This document shows, in pieces, positions 53,803-64,000 of a stretch of 64,000 nt of DNA. The position numbers were made by a program, and so were the translations under genes. The DNA comes from Lacinutrix neustonica (GTDB lineage Bacteria > Bacteroidota > Bacteroidia > Flavobacteriales > Flavobacteriaceae): assembly GCF_026625145.1 (NCBI RefSeq), contig NZ_CP113088.1:2955501-3019500 (forward strand), given 5' to 3'. The stretch's first letter is position 1, and every line of letters begins with the position of its first letter. The notes beneath the pieces were generated by a model. It saw only the letters and a list, made by a program, of their open reading frames with translations, was not told the DNA's origin and did no database searches.

Positions 53803-54824
53803 ATGAAAGAGTTACAGTATGTATCAGTTTTAGACTATACAAACGAAGGAAAGGAAACACTGGCTTATAACTTGTCCTACCGGACATTTGGTGAGCCATT
53901 ACACACCGCGCCAATTGTTATGGTGATTCATGCACTAACAGGAAATTCTAATGTTTGCGGCCCGAAGGTTGGTGGAGGGATCTAATAGGAGCCAATAAGT
54001 GTATTGATACCAATTATTTTACGGTTTTAGCCTTTAATATTCCTGGAAATGGTTTTGATGAGCGCCCGTAAAATCTAATCGATAATTATAAAGCATTTAG
54101 CGCTAGAGATGTTGCAAAACTTTTGGCTTTGGGTTTACAAAAATTAAAAATAAATAAACTATATGCTATTATTGGAGGTTCGGTAGGTGGTGGCTTGGCT
54201 TGGGAATTGGCAGCTCTAAAACCTGATTTGGCCACACACCTTATTCCGGTGGCTACCGATTGGAAGGCTACCGATTGGTTAATTGCAAACTGCCATATTC
54301 AAGACGCAATTTTAAATCATTCAAATACCCCTTTAGAGGACGCTAGAATGCATGCCATGACCTTATACCGCACACCGTAATCGTTAACTCATAAGTTTCA
54401 ACGTAGTAAAAAGGATGATAAGGAGTATAATGTGGAGTGTTGGTTTACGTATCACGGGCAATCCTTGCAAAAACGCTTTCAGCTGTCCGCTTATAAAATG
54501 ATGAATCAAATATTGAAGACTATAGATATTACGGCAAAACGGGATACCTTTAATATTGTGGCCAAAAACATTAGGTCTAATGTTCATATAGTCACTATTA
54601 ATAGCGATTTGTTTTTTAAGTCTGAAGAGAACTGGAATACCTACATAAATCTAAAGCTTTTAAAAGAAAACGTCAGCATTTATGAAATTAAATCCATACA
54701 TGGGCATGACGCTTTTCTAATAGAATACAGTCAACTTTCAAAATTGCTAAAGCCTGTTTTTCAAAGACAAGAAGAAACCATAGCGATGGAGAAATCAAGC
54801 AATGTCAATACCAATAACTTATGA
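53803..54824 (+). CDS. metX: Homoserine O-acetyltransferase
   Basis: Alpha/beta hydrolase-fold acyltransferase making O-acetylhomoserine. Motifs are MVIHALTGNSNVCGPEGWW, the nucleophile elbow IGGSVGGGLAWELA and the C-terminal His in SIHGHDAFLIEY. Three lesions: CCCGAAGG at 53961-53968 (for CCCGGAAGG), and two in-frame TAA stops at 54068-54070 and 54378-54380, both CCGTAA for CCGGAA (FDERPENLIDNYK, YRTPESLTHKFQ). The corrected length is 340 residues. It overlaps the next gene by ATGA. Confidence 0.92.
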
Positions 54825-55987
54825 GTTTAAACCATTTTGAAACCGACGCGATACGAATACAAACTGAGCGATCTCAGTTTTTAGAACACTCCACACCATT
54901 ATATCTTACTTCAAGTTATCTTTTTGAAGATGCTGAAGATATGCGTGCCTCCTTTGCCGATGAAAAGCAGCGTAATATTTATAGCCGGTATTCTAATCCA
55001 AATAGTACAGAATTTATAGATAAAATTTGTAAAATGGAAGGTGCAGAAAGCGGTTATGCTTTTGCAAGTGGTATGTCTGCTGTCTTTTCAACATTTGCGG
55101 CTTTACTCAATTCAGGCGATCATATTGTGTCTTCACGGAGTATTTTTGGTTCTACACAAACCCTGTGTAAAAATATTTTACCCAAATGGAATATCTCTAC
55201 CAGTTATTTTAAAATTAATAAAATAGACCTAATAGAAAGTCTCATTCAGCCCAATACGAAATTCATTCATGCTGAAAGTCCTACAAATCCAACCGTTGAT
55301 ATTTTAGATTTAGAACGATTGGGTCAAATCGCGAAAAAACACCATGTACTTTTAATAATAGACAATTGTTTTGCGACACCCTATTTACAACAACCCATCA
55401 CGTTTGGAGCAGATTTAGTCATCCATTCGGCAACAAAATTAATCGATGGACAAGGTCGCGTACTAGGTGGTGTCACTGTAGGAAAAGCAGATTTGATTAA
55501 ACAAATCTATTTGTTTTCCGGAAATACAGGCCCAGCATTATCTCCTTTTAATGCCTGGGTATTATCTAAAAGTTTAGAAACCCTGGCGGTTAGGGTGGAT
55601 AGACATTGTGAAAATGCGCTAAACGTCGCTGAGTTTTTAGAAAGGCAACCTAAAGTTAAATTCGTAAAGTATCCTTTTTTAAAATCAAACCCCCAATACG
55701 CATTGGCAAAAAAGCAAATGAAAGCAGGAGGTAATGTTGTCGCTTTCGAAATTGAAGGCGGGATAGAGGCCGGGCGAAATTTTTTAAACGCGATCAAACT
55801 ATTATCGTTGTCGGCAAACTTAGGAGATACGAGAACCATAGTGACACATCCAGCCTCTACAACACATGCAAAAGTATCTGAAGAGGAAAGAGCCGATGCG
55901 GGTATTACTCCTGGTTTGGTGCGTATTTCTGTTGGATTGGAGCATATAGAAGATATAATTAACGATATAAACCAAGCACTAAAGTAA
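54821..55987 (+). CDS. metZ: Trans-sulfuration PLP enzyme, MetZ-like
   Basis: 388 residues of the Cys/Met metabolism PLP family. The PLP lysine lies in [18 protein letters not shown], which resembles O-succinylhomoserine sulfhydrylase (MetZ) more than cystathionine lyases. Other family segments are [12 protein letters not shown] and [21 protein letters not shown]. The frame is intact. Coexistence with MetY implies two homoserine-ester-consuming enzymes; cystathionine gamma-synthase or lyase activity cannot be excluded. Confidence 0.8.
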   Translation: MSLNHFETDAIRIQTERSQFLEHSTPLYLTSSYLFEDAEDMRASFADEKQRNIYSRYSNPNSTEFIDKICKMEGAESGYAFASGMSAVFSTFAALLNSGDHIVSSRSIFGSTQTLCKNILPKWNISTSYFKINKIDLIESLIQPNTKFIHAESPTNPTVDILDLERLGQIAKKHHVLLIIDNCFATPYLQQPITFGADLVIHSATKLIDGQGRVLGGVTVGKADLIKQIYLFSGNTGPALSPFNAWVLSKSLETLAVRVDRHCENALNVAEFLERQPKVKFVKYPFLKSNPQYALAKKQMKAGGNVVAFEIEGGIEAGRNFLNAIKLLSLSANLGDTRTIVTHPASTTHAKVSEEERADAGITPGLVRISVGLEHIEDIINDINQALK

Positions 55988-56988
55988 TGGCAAATATTAA
56001 GGAAGAAATACAAAAAAGAATTTTAGTGTTAGATGGGGCAATGGGTACCATGCTTCAGCAGTACCATTTTTCTGAAGCCGATTTTCGTGGTGAACGCTTT
56101 AAAGACTATCCATCTTCATTGAAAGGTAATAATGATTTACTGTCATTGACACAGCCTGAGGCTATAGCAGAAATACATCGTAAGTATTTTGAAGCAGGAG
56201 CAGATATCGTGGAAACTAATACGTTTTCAGGAACCACAATTGCGATGGCAGATTATAATATGGAAGATCTGGTGTACGAACTCAATTATGAATCGGCTAA
56301 AATAGCAAAGCAAGTTGCTCAGGAATTTACGAATAAAGAACCTAATAAACCACGTTTTGTAGCGGGGAGTATTGGGCCAACGAACAGAACGGCAAGTTTA
56401 TCGCCGGATGTTAATAGGCCGTAATATCGTGCGGTTACTTTTGAGGTGTTAAGAAAAGCATACAAACAGCAGGTGGAAGCCTTGATAGATGGCGGCGTGG
56501 ATGTCTTATTAGTAGAAACAATTTTCGACACACTCAACGCTAAAGCAGCGTTATTTGCCATAGAAGAAGTTAAAGAGGAACGCGATTTAAACATTCCAAT
56601 TATGATTTACGGAACGATTACAGACGCTTCGGGTCGGACATTATCAGGCCAAACGGTGGAAGCCTTTCTAACGTCAATATCCCATATCGAATTATTGAGT
56701 GTTGGTTTTAATTGCGCACTGGGTGCGCAGCAACTGCATCCTTATTTAAAGCGTTTGGCTCATGAAACTGCATTTTATACTTCAGCTCACCCTAATGCGG
56801 GATTACCAAATGCTTTTGGTGAATACGATGAGTCGCCAAAAGAAATGGAAGGCTATATAGAAGCTTATCTTAAGGACAATTTGATAAATATTATTGGAGG
56901 CTGTTGCGGGACAAGTCCTGAGCATATTAAGGCGATTGCTGAGGTGGCAAGGAAATATAAACCGAGACTAATAAAAGTTTTAGAATAA
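55987..56988 (+). CDS. metH1: Methionine synthase, homocysteine-binding module
   Basis: 333 residues corresponding to the first module of cobalamin-dependent MetH. Segments are [35 protein letters not shown], and the zinc cysteines in [10 protein letters not shown] and [13 protein letters not shown]. An in-frame TAA at 56422-56424 (CCGTAA for CCGGAA) interrupts [13 protein letters not shown]. The start overlaps the metZ stop and the stop overlaps the start of the second metH gene, indicating tight coupling of a deliberately split enzyme. Confidence 0.92.
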
Positions 56989-59710
56989 TGAATCGATACT
57001 GTCAAAAATATTTAACACTTTCCGGGCTAGAACCTTTAGTCGTTACTCCGGAAAGTAATTTTATAAATGTTGGAGAACGCACCAATGTCACAGGTTCTCG
57101 AAAATTTCTTAGGCTCATTAAAGAAGAAAAATACGAAGAAGCCTTAGCTGTTGCACGAGATCAGGTGGAGGGTGGAGCACAAATTATCGATGTGAATATG
57201 GACGAAGGGATGTTGGATGGTGTTTACGCCATGACAACCTTTTTAAATTTGATTGCTTCAGAACCCGATATTGCACGCGTACCCATCATGATTGACAGTT
57301 CCAAATGGGAAATCATTGAAGCGGGATTACAAGTCGTGCAAGGGAAATGCGTGGTAAATTCTATAAGTTTAAAAGAAGGTGAAACCGAATTTAAACGACA
57401 AGCGAAATTGGTAAGGCGCTATGGCGCAGCAGTAATCGTTATGGCTTTTGATGAGACCGGTCAAGCCGATACGTATCAAAGATGCATTGATATTTGCAAA
57501 CGGTCCTATGATATTTTGGTGGATGAAGTGCAATTTAAACCACAGGACATCATTTTCGATCCCAATATTTTCCCTGTGGCTACAGGGATGGATGAGCACA
57601 GAAGAAATGCTATCGATTTCTTTAAAGCCACCAAATGGATCCGCGAAAATTTACCTTATGCTAATGTCTCCGGAGGCGTGAGTAATGTGTCTTTTTCTTT
57701 CCGGGGCAATGACACCGTGCGTGAGGCCATGCATTCTGCCTTTCTATACCATGCTATTAAAAATGGTATGACTATAGGAATCGTTAATCCTACAATGTTG
57801 GAAATCTATGATGAAATCAATCCTGAATTATTAAGGCTAGTTGAAGCTGTTTTATTCGATAGCCATGAGGAGGCAACGGAGCAATTAATAGCTTATGCAG
57901 AAACCGTAAAAGGGGATAAAAAAGAGGAAGAGGTTACCATTAAAGAATGGCGAAAAACACCACTGCAAGAGCGTATTACACATAGTCTAGTTAAAGGGAT
58001 TGATGCGTTTATCCTTGAAGATGTTGAAGAAGCCAGGCAAGAAGCAAACAGACCTATTGAAGTGATTGAAGGGCATTTAATGATAGGTATGAATGTTGTT
58101 GGAGACCTCTTTGGTAGTGGGAAAATGTTTTTGCCTCAAGTAGTAAAATCGGCTAGAGTCATGAAAAAAGCCGTGGCCTATTTACAGCCATTCATTGAAG
58201 CAGAAAAGGACGGTAAACAGGAATTTGCAGGTAAGATTTTAATGGCCACCGTAAAAGGCGATGTACATGATATTGGTAAAAATATTGTGAGTGTTGTTTT
58301 AGGCTGTAACAACTACGAGATTGTCGATTTAGGCGTGATGGTACCACCAGAAAAAATTATTGAAGTCGCAAAACGGGAGCAGGTAGATGTCATTGGATTA
58401 AGCGGATTGATTACTCCATCGTTAGATGAAATGGTATATGTCTCTAAAGAAATGGAAAAACAAAACTTTAATATTCCCTTAATCATTGGTGGAGCAACAA
58501 CCTCAAAAGCGCATACTTCTGTTAAGATTGCGCCGCATTATAATAATACGGTGGTGCATATTCATGATGCCTCTCGAGCAGTGACTGTTGTTGGTAATTT
58601 ATTAAAAAAGGATAATCAGATTTTTAAGGAAGAAATCCGAGAAGAGTATGATAAATTTCGGGAGCAATTTTTAAAGCGAACCAAAAAAAGGAATACATTT
58701 CTATTGAACAAGCCGTAAGTAGAAAGTATAAAATAGATTGGGAGTCTTCAGGAATTGTAAAGCCAAAAGTATTAGGCATTCAAACCATTCAAGACTTTGA
58801 CATTTCAAAATTAGAAGCCTATATCGATTGGTCTCCGTTTTTTAGAAGTTGGGATTTACACGGGAAATATCCGGAAATTCTAACGGATACTATTGTTGGT
58901 GAGCAAGCCACGGAGTTATTTGCAGACGCGCAAGTCTTGTTGAAACGTGTTTTTAATGACAAATTATTGAAAGCCAAAGCCATTTTTGGGCTGTTTCCTG
59001 CAAATACTGTAAATGAGGATGATATTGAAGTGACAACTAGAGGTCAGGCTAAGCTTTTCGAAGCCTCTCAAAAAGAGTTGGATAATATGCCTTCAGAAAA
59101 TATAACCTTCCTTACACTTCGTCAACAACTTAAAAAAAGAGAAGGCATTCCAAACCATGCTTTAGCCGATTTCATTGCTCCGAAAGACACAGGCATTCAA
59201 GATTATATTGGGGCCTTTTGTGTCTCGACTGGTTTTGGAACCGCAGCATTAGCAGCACAGTTTGAGGCCGATCATGATGATTATAATGCCATTATGATTA
59301 AAGCTTTAGCAGACAGATTAGCCGAAGCATTTGCGGAATATTTACATAAAGAAGTGAGAACTAAACATTGGGGATATGCTGAAAACGAAACCCTTTCAAA
59401 TCAGGAGTTAATTAAAGAAAGTTATAAAGGCATTCGGCCAGCACCAGGCTATCCTGCTTGCCCGGACCATTTAGAGAAACAAACGATTTGGGAATTATTA
59501 AGTGTTGAAGAAGAAATAGGCGTACAGTTAACCGAAAGTTTAGCCATGTGGCCAGCAGCTAGTGTTAGTGGTTATTATTTTGGGAATAAAGAAGCGAAAT
59601 ATTTCGGATTGGGAAAAATAACAGAAGATCAATTAAAGGATTACGCAAAAAGAAGAATTATCACAGAGGAATTGGCCGGAAAATGGTTGAATCCTAATTT
59701 GGCTGAGTAG
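56988..59710 (+). CDS. metH2: Methionine synthase, folate/cobalamin/activation modules
   Basis: About 907 residues. It begins with the pterin-binding domain ([33 protein letters not shown]). The cobalamin-binding domain follows with [18 protein letters not shown], where the H in DxHxxG ligates cobalt. The SAM-dependent activation domain ends it ([30 protein letters not shown]). The single lesion lies in an A homopolymer at 58683-58689, where seven A should be eight ([16 protein letters not shown]). Unlike most breaks in the window it is not at CCGG. Confidence 0.94.
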
Positions 59711-59978
59711 TGCGTTAGGGATTACTCATAGATCTTATTGAGTAAGAAATCGTGATTGCTTCGCAGTTGTAGCGGTATCCTTTTTTATTTCAGTTCGAAT
59801 GATTTGCGAATCTTGAGCAAAATGTATCGAGAACCAGTAAAAAAGATATAGCGTATAGCCCGACTTTTTATGATCCTGTAATCTCGATAGCTATCAAGGT
59901 GGCAGGTATAAGTAAAAAGTAACGGTATAAAAAAATAAAGTAAAATTTAAAAGATTCCCGCTTACGTGGGAAGTGAAC
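59711..59978. repeat. Repeat-bearing gap between metH2 and metF
   Basis: No gene. It contains fragments typical of flavobacterial intergenic repeats: GTAGCGGTATCCTTTTTTAT near 59770, AGCGTATAGCCCGACTTTTT near 59850, CTCGATAGCTATCAAG near 59882, and GATTCCCGCTTACGTGGGAA near 59955 just before metF. Confidence 0.5.
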
Positions 59979-60932
59979 ATGAAAATAACCGACCACATAA
60001 AAAAAGCGAACGGTAATACCTTGTTTTCGTTTGAAATCATTCCGCCTAAAAAAGGAAGGAATATAGAAGAATTATATAACAACATTAATCCTTTGATGGA
60101 ATTTAAGCCGCCTTTTATAGATGTCACGACTTCAAGAGAAGAATACGTTTATATCAAAAAGGAAGGGTTGTTAGATAGGAAAATAACCAGAATGCGGCCT
60201 GGAACGGTAGGGATTTGTGCAGCCATTAAGCATAAATATGATGTCGATACGGTGCCGCATGTGCTCTGCGGCGGTTTTTCTAAAGAGGAGACCGAATATT
60301 TATTAGTCGATTGTCATTATTTGGGTATTGAAAATGTGATGGCTTTAAGAGGGGATGCCATGAGTCATCAAAAATATTTTGAAGCCGCTAAAGGTGGGCA
60401 CCAGTATGCAAAAGATTTGGTGCTTCAAATTCAGGATTTAAATAGGGGCCAATACTTACATGATGTTATTGAAGTAGATGATACTTCTGATTTTTGTATT
60501 GGAGTGGCGGGCTACCCGGAGAAGCATATTGAAGCCCCTTCTTTGCAAACCGATTTAAAGCGATTGAAAGAAAAGGTGGACGCCGGTGCAGACTATGTGG
60601 TCACGCAAATGTTTTTTGACAATAAGAAGTATTTCGATTTTGTGGCGGCAGCTAAAGCAGAAGGCATTCATGTCCCTATTATCCCTGGGATAAAACCAAT
60701 AGCAATTAAGCGTCATTTACAAGTATTACCACAAGTTTTTAAAATCGATTTACCGGAGGCATTAATTAAAGCTGTAGAGGATTGTAAGAACAATAGCGAG
60801 GTAAGACAAGTAGGGGTAGCATGGGCCATAGAACAGTCCAAAGAACTTAAAAAGGCAAGCGTTCCCGTGTTGCATTATTATTCCATGGGGAAAAGTGATA
60901 ATATAAAGCATATTGCGAGTGAAGTGTTTTAA
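59979..60932 (+). CDS. metF: Methylenetetrahydrofolate reductase
   Basis: Supplies 5-methyl-THF to MetH. Conserved segments are FSFEIIPPKKGRNIEELYN, VDVTTSRE-like FIDVTTSREEYV, NVMALRGD and ADYVVTQMFFDNKKYFDF. FAD-dependent TIM barrel of 317 residues, frame intact. Start chosen at MKITDHIKKANG; an ATG two codons upstream is possible. The Rrf2 gene starts 23 bp after its stop. Confidence 0.95.
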   Translation: MKITDHIKKANGNTLFSFEIIPPKKGRNIEELYNNINPLMEFKPPFIDVTTSREEYVYIKKEGLLDRKITRMRPGTVGICAAIKHKYDVDTVPHVLCGGFSKEETEYLLVDCHYLGIENVMALRGDAMSHQKYFEAAKGGHQYAKDLVLQIQDLNRGQYLHDVIEVDDTSDFCIGVAGYPEKHIEAPSLQTDLKRLKEKVDAGADYVVTQMFFDNKKYFDFVAAAKAEGIHVPIIPGIKPIAIKRHLQVLPQVFKIDLPEALIKAVEDCKNNSEVRQVGVAWAIEQSKELKKASVPVLHYYSMGKSDNIKHIASEVF

Positions 60933-60955
60933 ATGTAAAATAATTACATTTGTTG

Positions 60956-61367
60956 ATGCTTTCAAAGAAAACGAAATACGGAATTAAGGCCTTAACCTAT
61001 CTCGGCAAGACAGGATAGACATATCCCTGTACAAATTGCAACGATTTCAAAAAGTGAAAATATTTCCCTTAAGTTTTTAGAAAGCATCTTGTTAACCCTT
61101 CGTAGGAATGGTTTTTTAGGATCGAAAAAAGGAAAGGGTGGTGGCTATTATTTGTTAAAAGACCCTAAAGACATCGCCATGACAACTGTTATGCGGGCTT
61201 TAGAAGGGCCCATAGCGATGGTGCCATGTGTGAGCCTGAATTTTTATGAAAAATGTGAGGATTGCCCGGATGAAGCCGCTTGCTCCGTGCATAAAATAAT
61301 GCTAAAAGTAAGAGATAGTACTTTAGAAATTTTTAGAAATACCACCTTAGCAGATTTGTCAAATTAG
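60956..61367 (+). CDS. Rrf2-family transcriptional regulator
   Basis: 136 residues. A winged-helix start (LSKKTKYGIKALTYL) and SISKSENISLKFLESIL-like recognition segment are followed by GSKKGKGGGYYLLKDP. Four cysteines (MVPCVSLNFYEKCEDCPDEA and AACSVH) could hold an iron-sulfur cluster as in IscR-type members. The lesion at 61000-61006 (TCTCGG) removes the frame; reading TCCGG gives TYPARQDRHIPVQIAT. Its place between metF and the sulfate-reduction genes suggests control of sulfur assimilation, as CymR does in Firmicutes; that is inference. Confidence 0.88.
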
Positions 61368-61408
61368 CAAATTCGTAATTTAAACCGGTTATTTTTTGAG
61401 AATTATAC

Positions 61409-61464
61409 TTGATTTATAGGAATAAAAGATATAGGTTTGCATAATAACCTAGTAAATCTATAGG
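61409..61464 (+). promoter_or_regulatory. Promoter and candidate Rrf2 operator of the cys operon
   Basis: TTG at 61409-61411, a 20-nt spacer and TAGGTTTG at 61432-61439 fit the Bacteroidetes promoter exactly. The dyad CCTA-GTAAATCTA-TAGG at 61448-61464 covers the expected transcription start, and further TATAGG half-sites occur at 61415-61420 and 61430-61435. A repressor bound there would block initiation. The Rrf2 gene ends 41 bp upstream of the -33 element. Confidence 0.6.
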
Positions 61465-61485
61465 GTAAAAGGAATTTGATTAATT

Positions 61486-61767
61486 ATGTTAGATATTTTA
61501 TATAAGAGAGAGTACACACAGGGTACTAAAAAGCAGGTGGCAACTGCTGGTGAAGTAGCAGAGGCCTCTAAAGAAAACGTTAAAAGAAGTTTGGTAAAAA
61601 CCATAAGCTGGAGAGTTATAGGCACATTAGATACCGTTCTAGTATCGTATTTGGTCACTGGAACTATGGCAATGGCTTTGTCCATTGGTAGCTTCGAATT
61701 CGTATCTAAAATGATCTTGTACTTTTTTCATGAACGTGCGTGGAATAAAATTAAATGGGGAAAATAA
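61486..61767 (+). CDS. DUF2061 membrane protein
   Basis: 93 residues. The DUF2061 domain is recognisable from KRSLVKTISWRVIGTLDTVL and the closing FHERAWNKIKWGK, with two membrane helices between. The family is regularly found beside sulfate-assimilation genes; its function is unknown. Frame intact. The cysH start is 1 bp after its stop. Confidence 0.88.
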   Translation: MLDILYKREYTQGTKKQVATAGEVAEASKENVKRSLVKTISWRVIGTLDTVLVSYLVTGTMAMALSIGSFEFVSKMILYFFHERAWNKIKWGK

Positions 61768-61768
61768 A

Positions 61769-62382
61769 ATGAATTGGAATCTTGTAGAAATAAATAAACA
61801 ATTAAAGTCCAAGTCACCATCAGAGATCGTGACCTGGGCACTAGAATTTTCAGAAAAACCAGTAGTAACGACTAATTTTAGACCGTACGAAGCCGCTATT
61901 TTACATGCTGTTTCTAAAGAGAAAGCTGATATAAAAGTGATCTGGTGTGATACTGGTTATAATACACCAAATACGTATACGCATGCGGAGGAGCTCATTA
62001 ATAGGTTAAAACTTAATATCCAACTGTATGTGCCTAAACAAACCACCGGACATCGCGATGTGGTTCTAGGGATTCCCGATGTTACTGATCCTAACCATAA
62101 AGTGTTTACGGAACAGGTGAAATTAGAACCTTTTAAACGCGCGATGAAGGCACATCGGCCGATTTGTGGTTTACTAATTTACGTCAAGGACAAACGGCTT
62201 TTAGAGACAGCATAGATATTGTTTCACAGGGAGCAGACGGTCTTATAAAAGTAAGTCCGTTCTACTATTATTCAGATCAAGCATTAGATAAATATTTAGA
62301 AGCGCATCAACTGCCAAATGAATTTAAATATTTCGACCCAACAAAACAATTAGAGAACAGAGAGTGTGGCTTACACGCTTAA
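61769..62382 (+). CDS. cysH: APS/PAPS reductase
   Basis: Reduces adenylyl sulfate to sulfite. The PP-loop-like N terminus ([15 protein letters not shown]), [20 protein letters not shown] and the C-terminal catalytic cysteine motif ECGLH are present. The lesion at 62157-62163 (CGGCCGATT for CGGCCGGATT) joins [17 protein letters not shown]. The corrected length is 204 residues. I see no paired-cysteine (CC) motif for an extra cluster in the core, so PAPS versus APS is undecided. cysD follows after 10 bp. Confidence 0.9.
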
Positions 62383-62392
62383 ATCAATTTAT

Positions 62393-63295
62393 ATGAAGAA
62401 TACATCACTAGTCAATCCTCCGGAAAATGAGGCGATTTATATTTTTAGGGAAGTCGCCGCACAATTTGAAAAACCCGTGCTCTTATTTTCGGGAGGAAAG
62501 GATTCCATAACTTTAGTACGCTTAGCACAAAAGGCCTTTTATCCAGCAAAAATTCCATTTCCCCTAATGCATATAGATACAGGGCATAATTTTCCTGAAA
62601 CCATAGCGTTTCGCGATCGATTGGTTAAAGAATTAGGACTGGAGCTTATTGTAAGACACGTTCAGGATGCTATAGACGAAGGTAAAGTAAGAGAAGAATC
62701 GGGAAATATGCCAGCCGAAACGTATTACAGACTACCACACTTTTAGATGCTATTGAAGAGTTTAAATTCGACGCCTGTATTGGTGGTGCGAGACGTGACG
62801 AAGAAAAAGCGCGTGCTAAAGAACGTATTTTTTCAGTGCGTGACGATTTTGGGCAATGGGATGAGAAAAATCAGCGTCCGGAATTGTTCGATATGCTCAA
62901 TGGGAATATAGAATTAGGTCAGAATGTAAGAGTGTTTCCCATTTCGAATTGGACAGAACTCGATGTGTGGTCTTACATACAAAAAGAGCAGATTGAAATT
63001 CCTTCCATTTACTTTGCACATACCAGGGCGACATTTTTACGTGATGGCTTAATATGGTCTGCCGAAGATGACGTGGTTTATAGAGAAGAAGATGAGGTGG
63101 TAGAAAACCGATTGGTGCGTTTTAGAACCGTTGGCGATATGAGTTGTACCGCAGCCGTACTATCTCGGCGCAACCACAATTTCTAAAGTAGTAGATGAGA
63201 TTAGAGCCTCAACCATTTCAGAACGCGGTGCGAGAATTGACGACAAACGCTCGGAAGCCGCTATGGAAAAACGAAAGCAACAAGGCTATTTTTAA
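62393..63295 (+). CDS. cysD: Sulfate adenylyltransferase subunit 2
   Basis: PP-loop subunit that adenylylates sulfate. Motifs are [46 protein letters not shown] and [15 protein letters not shown]. Lesions are CCGAAA at 62715-62720 (for [23 protein letters not shown]) and TCTCGG at 63163-63168 (for [21 protein letters not shown]). The corrected length is 300 residues, ending KRKQQGYF. It works as a heterodimer with the CysN GTPase encoded next. Confidence 0.95.
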
Positions 63296-63433
63296 AATAG
63301 TTAATAGTTTTTAGTTACTGGTTTTGGTAAAAACAGCGTCAAAAGATATTTCAAAAGAGTAATAAAATTTAAGTTGTTGTGTGTTTTGGGTTCTATTAAG
63401 AGAACCAACAACCAACAACGAATAACAATAGAG

Positions 63434-64000
63434 ATGGAAGTTTTAAAAATAGCAACAGCAGGAAGTGTCGATGATGGAAAGAGCACCTTAATAGGTCGAT
63501 TACTCTACGATACAAAATCACTTACCTCAGACAAATTAGAAGCCATAGAAAAAAAAGTCAGCAGTTGGGTTATGACTATTTGGATTTTTCTTTGGCGACA
63601 GATGGTTTAATAGCAGAACGAGAGCAAGGCATTACAATAGATGTCGCTCATATTTATTTCTCTACAGCAAACAAAAGTTACATCATAGCAGACACCCCAG
63701 GACATGTAGAATATACCCGAAATATGGTCACGGGTGCTTCAACCTCTCAGGCAGCCATTATATTAATAGATGCCGGAAAAGGAGTGATTGAGCAAACTAA
63801 TCGACATTTTTTTATTAATAATTTATTGCGCATCAAAACAGTGATTGTGGCGATAAATAAAATGGATCTGGTAGATTTTTCTGAAGCGGAATACAAGGCT
63901 ATTAAATCAGATTTTCAAACGCTAATGCGTAAAAGAGATTATCAAAATCAACAGATCACTTTTATTCCTGTAAGTGCTTTAAAAGGTGATAATGTGGTAA
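63434..64000 (+). CDS. cysN: Sulfate adenylyltransferase subunit 1 (GTPase), 3' partial
   Basis: EF-Tu-like GTPase that drives sulfate activation with CysD. G1 is [19 protein letters not shown]2 is [13 protein letters not shown]3 is [17 protein letters not shown] and G4 is NKMDLVD. The frame is lost in an A homopolymer at 63549-63556, where eight A should be nine ([20 protein letters not shown]). This is a plain homopolymer error, not a CCGG lesion. The gene continues beyond the window. Confidence 0.95.

Noticed and set aside
55987..59710. The two metH genes as one gene broken by an error
   Set aside because: The junction is a clean stop/start overlap between complete modules, and flavobacteria commonly encode MetH in two pieces.

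Overview
The window looks like the chromosome of a marine-type member of Bacteroidetes, family Flavobacteriaceae. It is AT-rich. Promoter cores resemble TAnnTTTG, and Shine-Dalgarno sequences are largely absent. Gene families typical of the group are present: a GLPGLI protein, a carboxypeptidase-regulatory-domain outer-membrane barrel, the two-gene MetH, an N-acylornithine transcarbamylase (ArgF'), and a SAM-II riboswitch on metK. Most of the window is amino-acid biosynthesis.

Layout. 1-10.4 kb: tail of an unknown gene, an MgtC/DUF4010 membrane protein, an App1-type phosphatase, ppk1 with a small membrane gene, a deoxynucleoside kinase, a secreted propeller-like protein, and a GLPGLI/outer-membrane-barrel pair. 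10.4-15 kb: tRNA-Tyr, metK under a SAM-II riboswitch, and ppc. 15-24 kb: nitrogen assimilation (amt, PII, a porin, gltBD). 24-31.4 kb: ilvDBNCA. 31.5-41 kb: an arginine operon preceded by a leader peptide ending in five arginine codons. 41-46 kb: an accessory insert holding a large metallophosphatase-STAND ATPase-TPR protein, which is a candidate antiviral sensor, and an alpha/beta hydrolase flanked by duplicated leuB 3' ends. 45.8-50.4 kb: leuACDB on the minus strand. 50.5-52 kb: a TPR protein. 52.1-64 kb: an S-box riboswitch, then metY-metX-metZ-metH1-metH2-metF, an Rrf2 repressor, and DUF2061-cysH-cysD-cysN, running off the end.

How the genes work together. Amt, PII and GltBD take up ammonium and make glutamate. 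ilv and leu make branched-chain amino acids. arg converts glutamate to arginine. cysHDN reduces sulfate, metX/Y/Z turn sulfide and homoserine into homocysteine, metH/metF methylate it, and metK makes SAM, which feeds back through two different riboswitch classes.

The main anomaly is that about half of the genes are interrupted as written. I reconstructed 49 lesions. 46 of them fall at a site that restores the reading frame and the conserved protein if it is read as CCGGA (or its complement TCCGG). The written forms are CCGAGA, CCGTGA, CCGA, TCGGA or CCGTA. With these corrections every affected complete gene returns to a length divisible by three and a normal family length. I therefore annotate each as one CDS spanning the lesions and regard the breaks as sequence-level artefacts, possibly caused by DNA modification, rather than pseudogenes.
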